Shown: positions 61,989 to 64,000 of the stretch, piece after piece
Layout of the letters: every line of letters begins with the position of its first letter
Position numbering within the stretch: position 1 is the first letter of the stretch
Assembly (NCBI GenBank): GCA_002436185.1
Contig: DJKX01000040.1
Location: forward strand, 62,001-126,000
Direction: 5' to 3'
DNA length: 64,000 nucleotides
Origin: Fidelibacterota bacterium UBA6531
Lineage (GTDB): Bacteria; Fidelibacterota; Marinisomatia; Marinisomatales; TCS55
Made by a program: the position numbers and the translations under genes
Notes under the pieces: model-generated
What the model saw: only the letters and a program-made list of their open reading frames with translations
Databases searched by the model: none
What the model was told of the DNA's origin: nothing

Positions 61989-63728
61989 TCAAAGTTTTTT
62001 CCGGTCTATATTGACCACATCATTGAACTTGAACCGGTTATCATTGGTTACCCTGCCAATTGTTGTTGACGGTACACCAATGGTCATGCAAATGCGCTCA
62101 AATTCCATAAGATCTTTTTCACCAATTGACACAACAACCATACCTTGGGTTTCACCAAAAAGCATTTCATCTTCTTTTAATTTCCTAGAGAGGTGAATCC
62201 GTGCACCGATTCCATTTTCGGCATATTGCAGGGACTTTACCAATGATACTGCTAACCCTCCATTAGAAATATTAACAGCAGATTTAATCAATCCGATCTG
62301 AATGCCTTGTAAAACTGTTTCCTGGACCCGAATTTCCATTTGTAAATCCACAGACGGAATTGAACCACTTTTTTGCTTCTGAATCTTTTCCTGATAAACA
62401 CTACTGTTTAATTCACCTCGATGACTGCCTAGCATGGTAATGAAATCGTTTTCACTAAGGAATGATTCATTAACCGTAGGCGAATTATTATATCGCTTTC
62501 CCACGGCACATAGTTCTAAACTGGGATGATTTTTATTATTACACGTTATTATTGGGCGAAACATTTCGGTGCGTAATATCTGACACGCTTCAGAAACACC
62601 CATAAACAATTCCTGCATATACCATACGTGATCATTTTTTTGCATATTATCACCGTGCATAACCAATGCTATTCCGACAGGTTTGTAGCCCCTACACACT
62701 AATTGTCTTGCTGCATTCGATGCAGAAATACGGCTACTGGTTTTAAGATCTTTTTTCAGCAAATGAATATTGTCCGGAATACTTACAGCAAAATCATTTT
62801 TCCCGGGTATGAGTGAAAAAGTCCCAATTGCTTCCTTTTGGGGTTTAAATACTGACCATTTCTGTTTATTAATTATCTTCCAAACTTCCAGAACGTGATT
62901 AGAGTAATTTTTCAGTTCTTTAATATTTTTCAGTTTGTCCTTTTTAATTTCTTTCTGTATGGTCGGTAAAATGGTCGATTTTGGAGGGGCTGAAATATTC
63001 AAAACGGACAAAGGTAAATTTGCTTTAGTTTTTTTGCGAACAGATACAGACAAAAATTGAACAGACTTCAAGTTGCCTAAATGCAAACAGGATTGACTAT
63101 GTTTCCTGCAGATTCCTTTAACTTTTCCTGAAAATTTCCAATCTGCAACGATCAAAACACCGTGGGTATTTTTATCAGAAAAAATTGCAATTTTGGATAC
63201 AGAAGACAAATGTAAATCCAATCCGTATTTATTATTTGAAATTGAATTTAAATTATTTCCCAGTGAGGAAGGATCGACTTGTTTGACGATAACAGTATCC
63301 AAGTCCATTATATCTCTACACGCTGTTATTAATTTTTTACTGTCTTGAAGAAAAAATAGGTGTTCATTCCCAGAAATAAATGATTTTTGTTGATTAGAAT
63401 TTTCAATAATCGCGAATGAAATTTTGGACTGTTTAGTCTGATATTTCAGAGAAGGTTTTGTTCCAAATACCGTGCATGGTCTTAAGGCTGACGAGGAAGT
63501 AATGGAGCCTTTGCTTTCTAATCCCACCACCAACTGCGTTTTTTCATCGACCATTAAATCGCTCTTACTTTGATCGAGGATTTTATTAATTCCGGGAATT
63601 GGATTATTCAAATACTGTGAATAATAAATGTGTTTTATGAGATCAGATTCAAAACCAGTCGGTTTTCGTCCCAATATTTGAATGATGGCTTGATCATTAA
63701 TGGAAAATTGATCCATATTTATTAGCAT
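61989..63728 (-). CDS. PurL-like (FGAM synthase subunit) protein lacking catalytic motifs
   Basis: A 579-aa open frame with a clear AGGAG before its ATG. It follows the layout of small-type PurL: LGRKPTGFESDLIKHIYY at the N-terminus where PurL has LGREPT...WSEHCSY, ASNAARQLVCRGYKPVGIALVM, VSEACQIL and a late NGGLAVSLVKSLQ...LFGETQGMVVV. However, the EHC and ESHNHPS motifs have become Gln-Tyr-Leu and ESKGSI, and the HDVSDGG-type loop has become VNISNGG. It is therefore probably not an active FGAM synthase. A recX-like gene lies upstream. Confidence 0.75.
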   Translation of the reverse strand: MLINMDQFSINDQAIIQILGRKPTGFESDLIKHIYYSQYLNNPIPGINKILDQSKSDLMVDEKTQLVVGLESKGSITSSSALRPCTVFGTKPSLKYQTKQSKISFAIIENSNQQKSFISGNEHLFFLQDSKKLITACRDIMDLDTVIVKQVDPSSLGNNLNSISNNKYGLDLHLSSVSKIAIFSDKNTHGVLIVADWKFSGKVKGICRKHSQSCLHLGNLKSVQFLSVSVRKKTKANLPLSVLNISAPPKSTILPTIQKEIKKDKLKNIKELKNYSNHVLEVWKIINKQKWSVFKPQKEAIGTFSLIPGKNDFAVSIPDNIHLLKKDLKTSSRISASNAARQLVCRGYKPVGIALVMHGDNMQKNDHVWYMQELFMGVSEACQILRTEMFRPIITCNNKNHPSLELCAVGKRYNNSPTVNESFLSENDFITMLGSHRGELNSSVYQEKIQKQKSGSIPSVDLQMEIRVQETVLQGIQIGLIKSAVNISNGGLAVSLVKSLQYAENGIGARIHLSRKLKEDEMLFGETQGMVVVSIGEKDLMEFERICMTIGVPSTTIGRVTNDNRFKFNDVVNIDRKKL

Positions 63729-63808
63729 GTCGTTAACTCCTGTTCTTGCTCATTATACGCAAACAGGTTCCATCACGAGAAAGGGAATTAAAAAACGAAT
63801 GTATTAAC

Positions 63809-64000
63809 TTAAATCGACCACTTATCGAAGACAATGCTAATCACTCCCCACGTATGTCCTCTCCGTTGCAGATAATTCAAAAGTCTATTTTTCTCTTTTT
63901 TTGTCAGCTTCTGCCCTTTTGTTATTCTTCTTTTTTCTATTAGCCGTTCCACTATTTCTTCTTCAGATGTTTCTTCATACGACTGCTGAATCAACTTTTC
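63809..64000 (-). CDS. recX: RecX-family regulator, C-terminal part (5' end beyond window)
   Basis: The frame runs off the right edge; 63 codons plus stop are visible. The end reads RLLNYLQRRGHTWGVISIVF, matching the RecX pattern of short helical repeats (L..YL..RGF.W..I..VL). RecX inhibits RecA filaments. The true start cannot be seen; the TTG at 63994 is not it, as the frame continues upstream. It lies 80 bases from the PurL-like gene on the same strand. Confidence 0.6.
   Translation of the reverse strand, partial: EKLIQQSYEETSEEEIVERLIEKRRITKGQKLTKKEKNRLLNYLQRRGHTWGVISIVFDKWSI

Noticed and set aside
1..64000. CRISPR array, prophage, integron or IS element
   Set aside because: No regularly spaced repeats, integrase, transposase, capsid or tail genes were found; every major frame fits a chromosomal gene.

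Overview
The window is an AT-rich stretch of a bacterial chromosome made almost entirely of intact, closely packed genes. I see no phage, plasmid, IS or CRISPR signature. A Gram-negative envelope is implied by lipoprotein signals, RlpA, signal peptidase I and a TPR lipoprotein with an SSC-AYFNTFYNA start. The gene set and style suggest the FCB superphylum, and Marinimicrobia/SAR406-like bacteria are my best guess. That placement is from general resemblance, not a search. All six tRNA genes lack an encoded CCA end.

Layout. 1-3 kb: the tail of a umuC gene, two nested palindromic repeats, a SRAP (YedK/HMCES) abasic-site protein and small genes (BolA, TerB-like, DUF1232-like, zinc ribbon). 3-9 kb, plus strand: TPR lipoprotein, pyrK-pyrD, rlpA, a diacylglycerol-kinase-family lipid kinase and cdsA. 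9-15.7 kb: a six-gene unit of unknown function (MutL-like ASKHA ATPase, barrel/KOW-like protein, a 108-aa protein, a DUF6754-type protein, and three more membrane proteins), followed by an overlapping lone OppD-type ATPase. 16.6-22.5 kb: ALDH7 plus lysine 6-transaminase (lysine to 2-aminoadipate), then rsmI-tmk-ctpA. 22.5-32 kb: tRNA-Val, thrS-infC-rpmI-rplT-pheS-pheT-zapA-folD, tRNA-Arg, cutA and a K+ channel. infC appears to start at an ATC codon.

32-52.4 kb, mostly minus strand: leuS, tRNA-Pro, a four-gene envelope unit (DUF2914, phosphodiester glycosidase, glycosyltransferase, DedA-like), a membrane protein, and the classic translation/RNA operon rimP-nusA-infB-rbfA-truB-ribF-rpsO-pnp running on into ald, merR and tRNA-Pro. 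Then come a TPR membrane protein, tRNA-Arg, gpsA and an acyl-CoA synthetase. 52.4-59.3 kb: tRNA-Leu, then a minus-strand unit comEC - rnhB::yraN fusion - lepB - four uncharacterised exported or coiled-coil genes. 59.4-64 kb: a stranded N-terminal fragment of an AGCS amino-acid symporter beside an intact AGCS symporter, an inositol monophosphatase, a PurL-like protein that has lost the PurL catalytic motifs, and the 3' part of recX.

Most promising for novelty: the MutL/DUF6754 membrane unit (8971-15653), where a glutamate-mutase-chaperone-type ATPase has no glutamate mutase beside it but is locked to a set of membrane proteins. Next are the PurL-like apparent pseudoenzyme, the RNase HII-YraN fusion, and several palindromic repeats or hairpins at gene boundaries. 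Functions are assigned by recognising motifs and family resemblance by eye; no database search was possible.
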